NCBI GenBank assembly: GCA_021413965.1
Contig: JAIOPI010000018.1
Coordinates: 62,001 to 126,000 of the forward strand
DNA from: Lentisphaerota bacterium
Lineage (GTDB): Bacteria; Verrucomicrobiota; Kiritimatiellia; UBA8416; JAIOPI01
Reading direction: 5' to 3'
DNA: 64,000 nt
The position numbers and the translations under genes are program-made. The notes below the pieces were generated by a model. That model saw only the letters and a list, made by a program, of their open reading frames with translations. It did not search any database and was not told where the DNA came from. Position 1 is the stretch's first letter; the number at the start of each line of letters is the position of its first letter. This document shows positions 44,219 through 52,353 of the stretch, one piece after another.

Positions 44219-44359
44219 AAAGTCGTGCTGAAGGTCGTGTGGTTCGGGTATTCGCGGAGGTTGGTGGGGGCGCGTAAGCTGGAGCGGGCCTGTCGCGCGA
44301 ACGTGGGCTTCAAGGCCCTGGCCTGCGGTCAACAGCAGAAGAGGAGAAGGAGCGGATGA
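44219..44359 (+). pseudogene. Transposase relic (IS5/IS1182-type N-terminal, DUF772-like)
   Basis: A 46-codon frame without a start reads VVLKVVWFGYSRRLVGARK and then LERACRANVGFKALACGQ. This matches the conserved N-terminal DUF772 region of IS5/IS1182-like transposases, where a hydrophobic Lxx-x-L-Y-GY is followed by S-R-R-L-E-R-x-C-x-x-N-x-A-F. It ends at a stop and lacks the catalytic domain, so it is dead. Confidence 0.6.
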
Positions 44360-44751
44360 ACACTCGGCATGGAAAACATATCACCTTGAGCTTGATCTCC
44401 GTGGTTGCCATCCTGCTCAGTGGTTGCTGGTCCACGGGATCACGACAGCTCAGGAACGAGACGCCTGGTTCCGTTGACGCGAAGATCATTGACGGGAAAA
44501 CAACAAAGGCCGAAGTCGCGGCATGCTTTGGCGGGCCCAAGAAGATTGATTTCTCCCAATCGGACAAGGAGGTGTGGCGCTACGAGTTCACCTATGAACA
44601 GATGGAAGCCCAGAATCTTGTGAACCCGCTATTACAGAGGAACACGGGCACCAAGAAGGAACTCGTCATTCTCTTTGAAGACACCGGGGTCGTGAAGAAG
44701 CATACATTCTCTGACTCACCATTCGAGACGCGGTCAGGCTTGCTCAAGTAG
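44356..44751 (+). CDS. SmpA/OmlA (BamE)-like lipoprotein
   Basis: 131 residues. The N-terminal lipoprotein signal ends in lipobox LSGC (Cys24). The mature part has the BamE/SmpA pattern: IDGKTTKAEVAACFGGPKKIDFSQSDKEVWRYEF, the usual threshold helix then a GxP turn and beta strands, and LVILFEDTGVVKKHTF. Such proteins support outer-membrane assembly, but many integron versions are unspecialised. It begins on the last bases of the transposase relic and ends just before an attC-like site. Confidence 0.8.
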   Translation: MNTRHGKHITLSLISVVAILLSGCWSTGSRQLRNETPGSVDAKIIDGKTTKAEVAACFGGPKKIDFSQSDKEVWRYEFTYEQMEAQNLVNPLLQRNTGTKKELVILFEDTGVVKKHTFSDSPFETRSGLLK

Positions 44752-44763
44752 TTCAGAAGCGAT

Positions 44764-44843
44764 GCCGAACCTGCACGCGGCGCCTCCGGAGCCCGTGCCG
44801 AGGACGGCATGGCATCCGGGCCGCCGCAATCGTGACGCTCGGC
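44764..44843 (+). repeat. attC-like site with mutated right core
   Basis: GCCGAAC (44764-44770) against GCTCGGC (44837-44843), one base from GTTCGGC. Inner arms CACGCGGCG and CGCCGCaatCGTG pair as a 9-bp stem with a bulge. It lies 12 bases after the lipoprotein stop. Confidence 0.6.
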
Positions 44844-44866
44844 AACACAGGAAAGGAATGCAGCTC

Positions 44867-45448
44867 ATGAGCCTGGGGCAACCAAGTCCGCTCAGGGTGG
44901 GAATCATCATCGGGAGCACACGTCCGGGGCGTAAGGCCGAGGTCGTCGCCCGCTGGGTCCATGACCTTGCCATGAAGCGCATCGACGCGCAGTTCGAACT
45001 GGTGGACATAAAGGACTTCAACCTACCGCTGCTCGATGAGGCCATGCCCCCCATGATGGGGTCATACCGCCAGCCGCACACGAAGTCCTGGGCGGCGAAG
45101 ATCGGCTCCTTCGATGCCTACGTGTTCGTCACGCCCGAGTACAACCACGGGACTTCCGGCGCGCTGAAGAACGCGATCGACTACCTGTTCGCGGAATGGA
45201 CCAACAAAGCGGCTGGATTCGTGAGCTATGGAAGCGCGGGAGGCGCGCGTGCCGTGGAACAGCTGCGGCTCGTGATGGGGGAGTTGAAGGTCGCCGACGT
45301 CCGTGCCCAGGTCCTGCTGTCCCTCTTTACCGATTTCGAGAATTTCAGCTCCTTCAGGCCCGACCCCCGGCACGACAAGTCGGTCCACAGCATGCTCGAC
45401 GAGGTTATCGCCTGGGGCGGGGCGCTGAAGACACTGCGCAAGGCATAG
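44867..45448 (+). CDS. NADPH-dependent FMN reductase-family flavoprotein
   Basis: 193 residues from the ATG at 44867 (AAGGA nine bases upstream; an ATG at 44858 is an alternative). The flavodoxin-like fold shows RVGIIIGSTRPGRKAEVVARWV, LPLLDEAMPP and FVTPEYNHGTSGALKNAIDYLF with the FMN-binding PEYNHG. It reduces FMN or quinone-type acceptors with NAD(P)H. A GCCGAAC occurs 3 bases after its stop (45452-45458) without a right partner, probably the left half of a lost attC, so this gene marks the right end of the array. Confidence 0.88.
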   Translation: MSLGQPSPLRVGIIIGSTRPGRKAEVVARWVHDLAMKRIDAQFELVDIKDFNLPLLDEAMPPMMGSYRQPHTKSWAAKIGSFDAYVFVTPEYNHGTSGALKNAIDYLFAEWTNKAAGFVSYGSAGGARAVEQLRLVMGELKVADVRAQVLLSLFTDFENFSSFRPDPRHDKSVHSMLDEVIAWGGALKTLRKA

Positions 45449-45841
45449 AGCGCCGAACCCGTGCGTGACCGCGAGCCCACTTGGGACGACGTGACAGCGA
45501 AACTGAATAATTCCCGGGCAACGAGATGACGGTGGATCTTCAGCATGAAGAGTAAACGCGGGCAGGTCCACCCACCGCCCGGTCTTTAACTCCCGCCGCC
45601 CGGATGGCGAAGGCCGTCTGCTCCAGAGATTCGGAGGCGGAAGCGGCGGTGGGAACCCACTCCGCCCTGGCGGGCACTCCTCCGGGGGAGGGGATCGCCG
45701 ATGCGCAGGGAGATTCCTCGCTGCGCCCGACATGCCGGCTGGGAATCGTGTGCGCGGGCCCTTTTTTACCTGCTTCCTGCGCGCGCGATGGTGCTCCGCG
45801 AGGCGGCTTCGAGAAAACGCTTGCGCCGTGACGGTGCCGCG
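45449..45841. other. Island-to-hydrogenase gap without a recognised gene
   Basis: About 390 bases. An orphan GCCGAAC core is at 45452. A 75-codon frame at 45604-45831 is Arg/Gly-rich without a ribosome site and is rejected. Nothing else was recognised. Confidence 0.4.
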
Positions 45842-45883
45842 GTTAAGGTTTTAACGATAAAAAGTTAACGTTAAACCGTTAAC
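45842..45883. promoter_or_regulatory. Rex-type operator cluster upstream of the hydrogenase operon
   Basis: GTTAAggttTTAAC (45842-45855) is a perfect inverted repeat with a 4-base centre, the spacing of a Rex site. A perfect palindrome TTAACGTTAA (45865-45874) and a further GTTAAC (45878-45883) follow. The same TTAACGTTAA occurs upstream of rex. Together they suggest NADH-sensitive repression of the operon. Confidence 0.65.
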
Positions 45884-45928
45884 GGTGTGGGAGCCGTATT
45901 GACGTTCGGACGAGAGGAAGGCCGACCC

Positions 45929-46387
45929 ATGGGCGAAATCAAGGACCTGAAGTCGATTCTCAAGGGGCATCCGTTTTTCGCGGACATGTCTCCGGCGCAG
46001 CTCAACATTCTGGTGGGGTGCGCGTCCAACATCCGCTTCGATCCGGGCGACATGCTGACGCGCTCGAACGAGCCGGCGGACAAGTTTTACATCATCCGCG
46101 AAGGCCGGGTGGCGGTTGAAGTCACGCCGCCGGGGCGCGGCTCGATCATCATCGAGACGCTGGCCGACGGGGACGTGCTGGGCTGGTCCTGGCTGTTCCC
46201 GCCCTACACGTGGAACCTGGATGCGCGCCCGATGGAAGTCATCCGCGCCATCGCGCTCGACGGGCGCTGCCTGCGCACCAAGATGGAAAAGGACCACGAC
46301 TTTGGGTACGCCATGCATACGCGGTTTGCGCGGTTGATGCTCGAACGCATCCGCGCCCTGCGCGAGCAGCTGGTGGCTCACGTTTAA
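45929..46387 (+). CDS. Cyclic-nucleotide-binding-domain protein without HTH
   Basis: 152 residues from the ATG at 45929. A single Crp-type beta-barrel is visible: KGHPFFADMSPAQLNILVGCA, FDPGDMLTRSNEPADKFYIIREGRVAVEV and IETLADGDVLGWSWLF. The usual C-terminal helix-turn-helix is missing; after the barrel only a long helix remains (ARLMLERIRALREQL). It may sense a nucleotide or bind a partner without touching DNA. It is the first gene of the hydrogenase operon, 16 bases before hoxE, so a regulatory or assembly role in hydrogen metabolism is likely. Confidence 0.85.
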   Translation: MGEIKDLKSILKGHPFFADMSPAQLNILVGCASNIRFDPGDMLTRSNEPADKFYIIREGRVAVEVTPPGRGSIIIETLADGDVLGWSWLFPPYTWNLDARPMEVIRAIALDGRCLRTKMEKDHDFGYAMHTRFARLMLERIRALREQLVAHV

Positions 46388-46403
46388 CCCGCAGGAGAAC
46401 AGC

Positions 46404-46904
46404 ATGGCTGCCGACAGTTCCAAGATCGCTGCGCCATCCGCGGACAAGCGATGGCGCCTGGTCGATAACGTGATGCGCCGGCACGGGTATCGTGCCGACG
46501 GGTTGATTGAGAGCCTGCACGCCGTGCAGGAATCCTTTGGCTATCTCGACGACGTGAGCCTGCGCTTCGTGGCGGCCTCCCTGCGCCTGCCCCCGAGCAA
46601 GGTCTACGGCGTGGCGACCTTCTACCACTTCTTCACGCTGAAGCCGCAAGGCGAGCACACGTGCGTGGTCTGCCTCGGCACGGCCTGTTACATCAAGGGC
46701 GCGCAGAAGATCCTGGACCGCATCGAGCAGGATTACGGGATCAAGCCCGGCGAGACGACGCCCGACAACAAGCTATCCGTCCTGACGGCGCGCTGCATCG
46801 GGTCCTGCGGCCTGGCGCCGGCCGTCGTGATCGATGGCACCATGAGTGGAAAATTGACGGCTGACGAAACAGCAGAGCACATCTGCAGGTGCGTGGGCGC
46901 ATGA
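46404..46904 (+). CDS. hoxE: HoxE/NuoE-like [2Fe-2S] diaphorase subunit
   Basis: 166 residues. A NuoE-type thioredoxin-like protein: an N-terminal helical part ([37 protein letters not shown]) and the cluster ligands C90-x4-C95 and C131-x3-C135 (CLGTAC; CIGSC). In Hox complexes it is part of the diaphorase module, passing electrons between NAD(H) and hydrogenase. The gene order E-F-U-Y-H matches group 3d bidirectional hydrogenases and also the related bifurcating families. The stop overlaps the hoxF start. Confidence 0.92.
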   Translation: MAADSSKIAAPSADKRWRLVDNVMRRHGYRADGLIESLHAVQESFGYLDDVSLRFVAASLRLPPSKVYGVATFYHFFTLKPQGEHTCVVCLGTACYIKGAQKILDRIEQDYGIKPGETTPDNKLSVLTARCIGSCGLAPAVVIDGTMSGKLTADETAEHICRCVGA

Positions 46905-48547
46905 TTCCGGATGAACTGAAGGCGATTACGGATGCGGAGACCGAGGCGTCGGCCAAGGTGCGTTGCCGGCTGAACGTGTGCATGGCGGCCGGCTGCCAGT
47001 CCTGCCACGGCGACAAGGTCCTGAAGGCCCTGCAGGCCGAGGTGGCAAGCCGCAAGCTCGAAGGCGTGGAGGTGCGCGGGGTGGGCTGCCTGGGCCTCTG
47101 CGCCGAGGGGCCGCTCGTGCTGGTGGACCCGGAGCACGTGCTGTACCAGCGGGTACAGGCCGAGGACGCCGCGGACATCGTGGCGGCGCTGGGCGGCAAG
47201 CCGGTCAAGCGGCTGGTCTGTTCGCTGGAGACGCCCTTCTTCAAGCGCCAGAAATTCATCGTGCTGGAGAACTCTGGCAAGATCAACCCCGAGCGGCTGG
47301 AAGACTACGTGGCGCACCGCGGCTACGAGGCGCTGGCGACGTGCCTGACGGAGCGCCAGCCCCCGGAGGTGGTGGCGGAGGTGCTGGCGAGCGGGCTGCG
47401 CGGGCGCGGCGGCGCCGGCTTCCCGACGGGGCTGAAGTGGCAGATGGTCGCCAAGGCGGCGGGCCCCAAGAAGTACATCATTTGCAACGGGGACGAGGGC
47501 GATCCGGGCGCGTTCATGGATCGCAGCGTCCTGGAGAGCGATCCGCACCGGGTGCTCGAGGGCATGGCGCTGGCGGGCTACGCGGTGGGCGCCGATCACG
47601 GCTACGTGTACGTGCGCGCCGAGTATCCGCTGGCGGTCAAGCGGCTGAACAACGCCATCAAGCAGGCGCAGAAGGCCGGGCTGCTCGGCCCGAGCATCTG
47701 CGACACGGCGTTCACGTTCAACGTCGAAGTGCGCCTGGGCGCCGGGGCGTTCGTGTGCGGCGAGGAGACCGCCCTGATCGCGTCGGTCGAAGGGCGTCGC
47801 GGGCAGCCTCGTCCGCGGCCGCCGTTTCCGGCGGAGGCCGGCCTCTGGGGCTGTCCGACCCTCATCAACAACGTGGAGACCTTTGCCAACATTCCGCCCA
47901 TCATGCGCGAGGGGGGCAAGTGGTTTGCGGGGATCGGCACGGAGAAGAGCAAGGGCACCAAGGTGTTTGCGCTGGCCGGGCGCGTCTGCAACACCGGCCT
48001 GATCGAAGTGCCGATGGGCATCACGCTGCGCGAGATCATCTTCGACATCGGCGGCGGCATCCCGGAGGGGCGCAAGTTCAAGGCGGTCCAGACCGGCGGG
48101 CCCTCCGGCGGCTGCATCCCCGAGCAGTTCCTCGACATGCCCGTGGACTACGACTCGCTGGCCAAGGTCGGCTCCATCATGGGCTCGGGCGGCATGATCG
48201 TGATGGACGAATCGTCCTGCATGGTCGACGTGGCCAAGTTCTTCATGGAGTTTTGCCGGACGGAATCGTGCGGCAAGTGCGTGCCGTGCCGCGTGGGCAC
48301 GGCCCAGATGCACAACCTGCTCAGCAGCATCTGCGCGGGGACGGCGACCATGGACGACCTGGCGTTGCTGGAAAGGCTTTGCGACACCGTCAAGTTCACC
48401 AGCCTGTGCGGGCTCGGGCAGTCCTCGCCGAACCCGGTGCTGACGACGCTGCGGTATTTCCGGCACGAGTATCTGGCCCACATCACGGACAAGCGCTGTC
48501 CCGCCGGTGTGTGTAACATTCACAGTCTTGCGGAGGTGCACGCGTGA
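46901..48547 (+). CDS. hoxF: HoxF/NuoF-like NADH-binding flavoprotein
   Basis: 548 residues. An N-terminal thioredoxin-like [2Fe-2S] domain (C27, C32, C35; C63, C67) precedes the NuoF core with [13 protein letters not shown] (about 168) and [12 protein letters not shown] for FMN and [18 protein letters not shown] and [15 protein letters not shown]. The [4Fe-4S] ligands are C457, C460, C463 and a Cys near 503 (CGLGQ). It ends shortly after a CPAGVC motif at the point where bifurcating HydB proteins carry an extra ferredoxin domain, which is absent here. It oxidises NADH or reduces NAD+. Overlaps hoxU by four bases. Confidence 0.94.
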   Translation: MIPDELKAITDAETEASAKVRCRLNVCMAAGCQSCHGDKVLKALQAEVASRKLEGVEVRGVGCLGLCAEGPLVLVDPEHVLYQRVQAEDAADIVAALGGKPVKRLVCSLETPFFKRQKFIVLENSGKINPERLEDYVAHRGYEALATCLTERQPPEVVAEVLASGLRGRGGAGFPTGLKWQMVAKAAGPKKYIICNGDEGDPGAFMDRSVLESDPHRVLEGMALAGYAVGADHGYVYVRAEYPLAVKRLNNAIKQAQKAGLLGPSICDTAFTFNVEVRLGAGAFVCGEETALIASVEGRRGQPRPRPPFPAEAGLWGCPTLINNVETFANIPPIMREGGKWFAGIGTEKSKGTKVFALAGRVCNTGLIEVPMGITLREIIFDIGGGIPEGRKFKAVQTGGPSGGCIPEQFLDMPVDYDSLAKVGSIMGSGGMIVMDESSCMVDVAKFFMEFCRTESCGKCVPCRVGTAQMHNLLSSICAGTATMDDLALLERLCDTVKFTSLCGLGQSSPNPVLTTLRYFRHEYLAHITDKRCPAGVCNIHSLAEVHA

Positions 48548-49257
48548 GCACGGCGATCATTACGTTCATCATCGACGGCCGGGATGTCAGCGCGCGCGAG
48601 GGGCAGACGATCCTCGACGTGGCGCGCGAGAACGACATTCCGATCCCGACGCTGTGCAGCCTGCAGGGCCTGCACCCCGTGGGCGCCTGCCGCGTGTGCC
48701 TGGTGGAGATCAAGAACACGCCCAAGCTGCTGCCGGCGTGCGTGACGCGGCCCAGCGAGGGCATGGAAGTCATCACGGATTCCGAGCGGCTGCGCCAGTA
48801 CCGCAAGACGATCACGGAGATGCTGTTCTCCGAGCGCAACCATGTGTGCGCCGTATGCGTGTCGAACGGGCACTGCGAGCTGCAGTCGATGGCGGAGAAT
48901 CTCGGCGTCACGCATGTGCGCGTGCCGTACCTGTACCCGCGCCTGCCGGTGGATGCCACGCATGCGCGTTTCACGGTGGATCATAACCGCTGCATTCTGT
49001 GCTCGCGCTGCGTGCGCGTCTGCGACGAGGTGGAAGGCGCGCACACGTGGGACATGCAGGGGCGCGGCGTGGATTGCCGCGTCATCACGGATCTGAAGCA
49101 GCCGTGGGGCACATCGGAGAGCTGCACGAGCTGCGGCAAGTGCGTGCACGTCTGCCCGACGGGCGCGCTGACGGAGAAGGGCAAGGCCGTCGCCGAAATG
49201 GTGAAACGAACCCAGTTCCTGCCGTATTTGAAGACGATGAGGGAGTCCTGGTCATGA
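48544..49257 (+). CDS. hoxU: HoxU-like ferredoxin subunit
   Basis: 237 residues, GTG start at 48544 overlapping the hoxF stop (GTGA). The N-terminal [2Fe-2S] domain has C38, C49, C52 and C66. A NuoG-type His/Cys segment follows ([12 protein letters not shown]), then two [4Fe-4S] motifs: [13 protein letters not shown] and [16 protein letters not shown]. It wires the flavin module to the small hydrogenase subunit HoxY. Length and cluster set match HoxU. Confidence 0.93.
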   Translation: MSTAIITFIIDGRDVSAREGQTILDVARENDIPIPTLCSLQGLHPVGACRVCLVEIKNTPKLLPACVTRPSEGMEVITDSERLRQYRKTITEMLFSERNHVCAVCVSNGHCELQSMAENLGVTHVRVPYLYPRLPVDATHARFTVDHNRCILCSRCVRVCDEVEGAHTWDMQGRGVDCRVITDLKQPWGTSESCTSCGKCVHVCPTGALTEKGKAVAEMVKRTQFLPYLKTMRESWS

Positions 49258-49784
49258 GCAAAGTGCGCGTCGCGACGGTCTGGCTCGACGGTTGTTCGGG
49301 CTGTCACATGTCCTTCCTGGATATGGACGAGCGCCTGCTGGCCGTGGCCGGCATGATCGACCTGGTGTACAGCCCGCTGGTGGACTGCAAGGTATTTCCG
49401 GAGCAGGTGGACTTGACGATTGTCGAGGGCGCGGTCAGCAACGAGGATGACCTGCACAAGGTGCTGCACGTGCGCCAGCGCACGAAGCTGCTGATGGCGC
49501 TGGGGGATTGCGCGGTCACCAGCAACGTGCCGGGGATGCGCAACTACTTCACACGGGACGACCTGCTGCGGCGCGCGTACGTGGAGAACGCGCAGGTCAA
49601 TCCGTCCATTCCGACGGAGGTCATCCCGCCGCTGCTGCCGAAGTCGCGGCCGGTGCACGAGTTTGTGAAGGTGGACATCTTCCTGCCCGGATGCCCGCCC
49701 CACGCGGATCTGATTTTCAAAACCGTGGCGGACCTGCTGGAGGGCCGCCTGCCCGATTCCACCCAGAAGGCCCGCTTCGGCTGA
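49254..49784 (+). CDS. hoxY: HoxY-like [NiFe]-hydrogenase small subunit
   Basis: 176 residues from the ATG at 49254, overlapping the hoxU stop. A compact small subunit of the group 3 type with one proximal cluster: C14 and C17 ([11 protein letters not shown]), a Cys in [16 protein letters not shown] and a Cys in [11 protein letters not shown]. There is no twin-arginine signal, so the enzyme is cytoplasmic. It relays electrons between HoxU and the NiFe site of HoxH. Confidence 0.93.
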   Translation: MSKVRVATVWLDGCSGCHMSFLDMDERLLAVAGMIDLVYSPLVDCKVFPEQVDLTIVEGAVSNEDDLHKVLHVRQRTKLLMALGDCAVTSNVPGMRNYFTRDDLLRRAYVENAQVNPSIPTEVIPPLLPKSRPVHEFVKVDIFLPGCPPHADLIFKTVADLLEGRLPDSTQKARFG

Positions 49785-49800
49785 CCGGCGAGGTACAATC

Positions 49801-51225
49801 ATGGCGAAGCATATTATCATCGATCCCGTCACCCGCATTGAAGGCCACTCGAAGATCACCATCTTCCTGAACGATCAGGGCAAGGTGGAGAACGCGCAGT
49901 TTCACGTGACGCAGTTCCGCGGCTTCGAGAAGTTCGTGGAGGGGCGTCCCTTCCAGGAGATGCCGTCGCTGACGGCGCGCACCTGTGGCATCTGCCCGGT
50001 CAGCCACTTGATGGCGGCGTCGAAGGCGTGCGACGACATCATGGCCGTGCGCATTCCAGCCACGGCGGCGAAGCTGCGGCGGGTGCTCAACCTGGCGCAG
50101 ATGGTGCAGTCGCATGCGCTGAGCTTCTTTCACCTCAGTTCCCCCGATTTCCTGCTGGGGATGGACTCGGATCCGGTGGCGCGCAACATCCTGGGGGTGG
50201 CGGCCAAGTTTCCGGAGCTGGCCCAGGACGGCATTTGGTTGCGGAAGTTCGGCCAGCAGGTGATTGAGCGGATGACCGGCAAGCGGGTGCATCCGGCCTG
50301 GGTGGTTCCGGGCGGCGTCAGCAAGCCGCTGAGCGCGGAGGTCCGCGACCAGATACTCGCCGACGTCCCGAAGGCGCTCACCATCGCGCGCCGGACGCTG
50401 GAGTGGTTCAAGCCGGCCATCAAGAAGTTCGAGGAGGAGATCAGCACCTTCGCCAACTTCCCGAGCCTGTTTCTCGGCCTGGTGACGCCGGACGGTTCGC
50501 TGGAGCACTACGACGGGTTCATGCGCATCGTGGACTCCAATCGCAAGATCATCGCCGACAAGCTGGAGTCGAGCGCCTACGCGCATCACATCGGGGAAGC
50601 GGTGGAGCCGTTCAGCTACCTGAAGTCGCCCTTCTTCAAGCCGCTGGGCTATCCCGGTGGCATGTATCGCGTGGGGCCGCTCGCGCGCCTGAACGTTTGC
50701 GACCGCTGCGGCACGCCGCTGGCGGACCGGGAACTGGCGGAGTTCCGCAAGCTGCAGGAGGGGGCCGTGCTCAGCTCCTTCCATTACCACTATGCCCGGC
50801 TGATCGAGATCGTCTACGGCATTGAGCGCCTGTCGGAGCTGCTGGGGTCGTCGGACATCCTCAGCACGCAGGTGCGCGCGGTGGCGAATCCGAACAAGTC
50901 CGAGGGCGTGGGCGTGTCGGAGGCGCCGCGCGGGACGCTGATTCACCACTACCGCATCGATCCGGACGGGCTGGTGACCTGGGCGAACCTGATCATCGCG
51001 ACGGGGCACAACAACCTGGCGATGAATCGCGGCATCACGCAGGCTGCCAAGCATTTCGTCACCGGGAAGAAGATTGCCGAAGGCGCGCTGAACCGGGTCG
51101 AGGCGGTCATCCGCTGCTACGATCCGTGTCTGAGTTGCTCGACGCACGCCCTTGGCCAGATGCCCCTGCAGGTGCAGCTGCGGGACGTCGAGGGAACCGT
51201 GCTTGACGAACAACTTCGAGAGTGA
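49801..51225 (+). CDS. hoxH: HoxH-like [NiFe]-hydrogenase large subunit
   Basis: 474 residues. The nickel-iron ligands are complete: TCGICPVSH (C62, C65) at the N-terminus and DPCLSCSTH (C443, C446, H449) near the C-terminus. A 25-residue tail follows H449 and should be removed by the maturation protease encoded next. The overall pattern ([32 protein letters not shown]) fits group 3 NAD(P)-linked hydrogenases rather than membrane uptake types. It makes or consumes H2 in the cytoplasm. Confidence 0.95.
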   Translation: MAKHIIIDPVTRIEGHSKITIFLNDQGKVENAQFHVTQFRGFEKFVEGRPFQEMPSLTARTCGICPVSHLMAASKACDDIMAVRIPATAAKLRRVLNLAQMVQSHALSFFHLSSPDFLLGMDSDPVARNILGVAAKFPELAQDGIWLRKFGQQVIERMTGKRVHPAWVVPGGVSKPLSAEVRDQILADVPKALTIARRTLEWFKPAIKKFEEEISTFANFPSLFLGLVTPDGSLEHYDGFMRIVDSNRKIIADKLESSAYAHHIGEAVEPFSYLKSPFFKPLGYPGGMYRVGPLARLNVCDRCGTPLADRELAEFRKLQEGAVLSSFHYHYARLIEIVYGIERLSELLGSSDILSTQVRAVANPNKSEGVGVSEAPRGTLIHHYRIDPDGLVTWANLIIATGHNNLAMNRGITQAAKHFVTGKKIAEGALNRVEAVIRCYDPCLSCSTHALGQMPLQVQLRDVEGTVLDEQLRE

Positions 51226-51700
51226 CACGACCTGCGCCACGCCATTCCTCGTGATTGGCTGGGGCAACGTGTTGCGCGGCGACGACGCCGCCGGGCGTCG
51301 TGTCGCCGAAGCGGTGGCGGCTTGGACGCGCCACGATGTCACGGCGCTGCCCGTTCACCAGTTGACCCCTGAACTTGCCGACACGCTGGCGGATGCGCGG
51401 CGTGTCGTGTTTGTTGATGCGTATGCAGCGGCCGGGACCGGCGCACCGGTGCGGGTGGAGCACTTGACCGCCGCGCCGGTGGGGCCCGGTGGGACGGTCG
51501 GGCATCACGGCGATCCGGCGCACCTGCTCCAATTGGCTGGCCAGCTTTACGGCAACGTGCCGGATGCGTGGCTGATTGGTATTCCCGCCTTCAATTTTGC
51601 CCTGGGCGAGACCCTCTCGCCCGAAACCGCGCGCGGGGTGGCGGATGCGATGCAGCAGGTGGAACGCCTGCTGGCCGGCACGCTGCGCACCACGATTTGA
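51203..51700 (+). CDS. hoxW: Hydrogenase maturation protease (HoxW/HycI family)
   Basis: 165 residues. A TTG at 51203 is the best start: it has GAGGG eight bases before it, and the open frame upstream has no other reasonable codon. It overlaps the end of hoxH by 23 bases. The signature GWGNVLRGDDAAGRRVAEAV with its Asp is the nickel-sensing site of this protease group; the second Asp/His region (FVDAYAAAG; GHHGDPAHLL) is also present. It clips the HoxH C-terminal tail after nickel insertion. Confidence 0.88.
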   Translation: MTNNFESDTTCATPFLVIGWGNVLRGDDAAGRRVAEAVAAWTRHDVTALPVHQLTPELADTLADARRVVFVDAYAAAGTGAPVRVEHLTAAPVGPGGTVGHHGDPAHLLQLAGQLYGNVPDAWLIGIPAFNFALGETLSPETARGVADAMQQVERLLAGTLRTTI

Positions 51701-51825
51701 TCATCACGTTCTGAAGGGAAGGAACCGAGCCGCGGACGCCGCGGCCTACCGAGCACGATGGCACCGGCGAGCGATCCCGCGCGCCGGTGACCCTGCGACA
51801 AGCCGCACGCCAGAGGAGGAGCGCC

Positions 51826-52353
51826 ATGCTTACCGAAGCGGACAGCCGGCCGTTGACGCGCGAGGTTGTGGATGCCGTGATTGCACGCCATCCCGACCGC
51901 ACCGGGGATGTGCTGGGTATCCTTGAGGAATTGCAGGAGGCCCATCCGCTGAAGTACCTCCCGCAAGCCACCCTGGAACTGGTGGCCAGCCTCACGGGCG
52001 TGGCACGCGCCCAGGTCTTCAGCGTCGTCACGTTCTACGCCTTCTTCAACCTCAAGCCGCAGGGGCGGCACACGGTCACCGTCTGCCGCGGCACGGCCTG
52101 CCATACGCGCGGCTCGAAGGCCCTGCTGACGACCCTCGAACATGCCGCAGGCGTCCAGCACGTGGAGGACGAGGATGGGACGGCGACGTCGTTCACCACG
52201 CCGGATCATCACCTGACGGTGCGTACGGTGGCGTGTTTTGGCCAGTGTGCGCTGGCCCCGGTGGTGACGGTGGATCACGCCATTTATGGGCGAGTGACCG
52301 ACCACAAGCTGCGCAAGCTGGTGGCGGCGCTGGAAGAGCGAGGCGGGGCATGA
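51826..52353 (+). CDS. Second NuoE-like [2Fe-2S] subunit
   Basis: 175 residues from the ATG at 51826, which has GGAGGAG upstream. It has C87-x4-C92 (CRGTAC) and C137-x3-C141 (CFGQC), the full NuoE cluster, and the TFYAFFNLKPQG helix. It is distinct from HoxE and begins a second diaphorase set (NuoE, NuoF-GltD, HoxU-like). It is 125 bases downstream of the protease gene and overlaps the next gene by four bases, so the set is co-translated. Confidence 0.9.
   Translation: MLTEADSRPLTREVVDAVIARHPDRTGDVLGILEELQEAHPLKYLPQATLELVASLTGVARAQVFSVVTFYAFFNLKPQGRHTVTVCRGTACHTRGSKALLTTLEHAAGVQHVEDEDGTATSFTTPDHHLTVRTVACFGQCALAPVVTVDHAIYGRVTDHKLRKLVAALEERGGA

Noticed and set aside
45604..45831. 75-codon open frame upstream of the hydrogenase operon
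   Set aside because: No ribosome site, no domain, biased composition.
46733..48541. 602-codon minus-strand open frame
   Set aside because: Antisense of hoxF, which has all cluster and flavin motifs.
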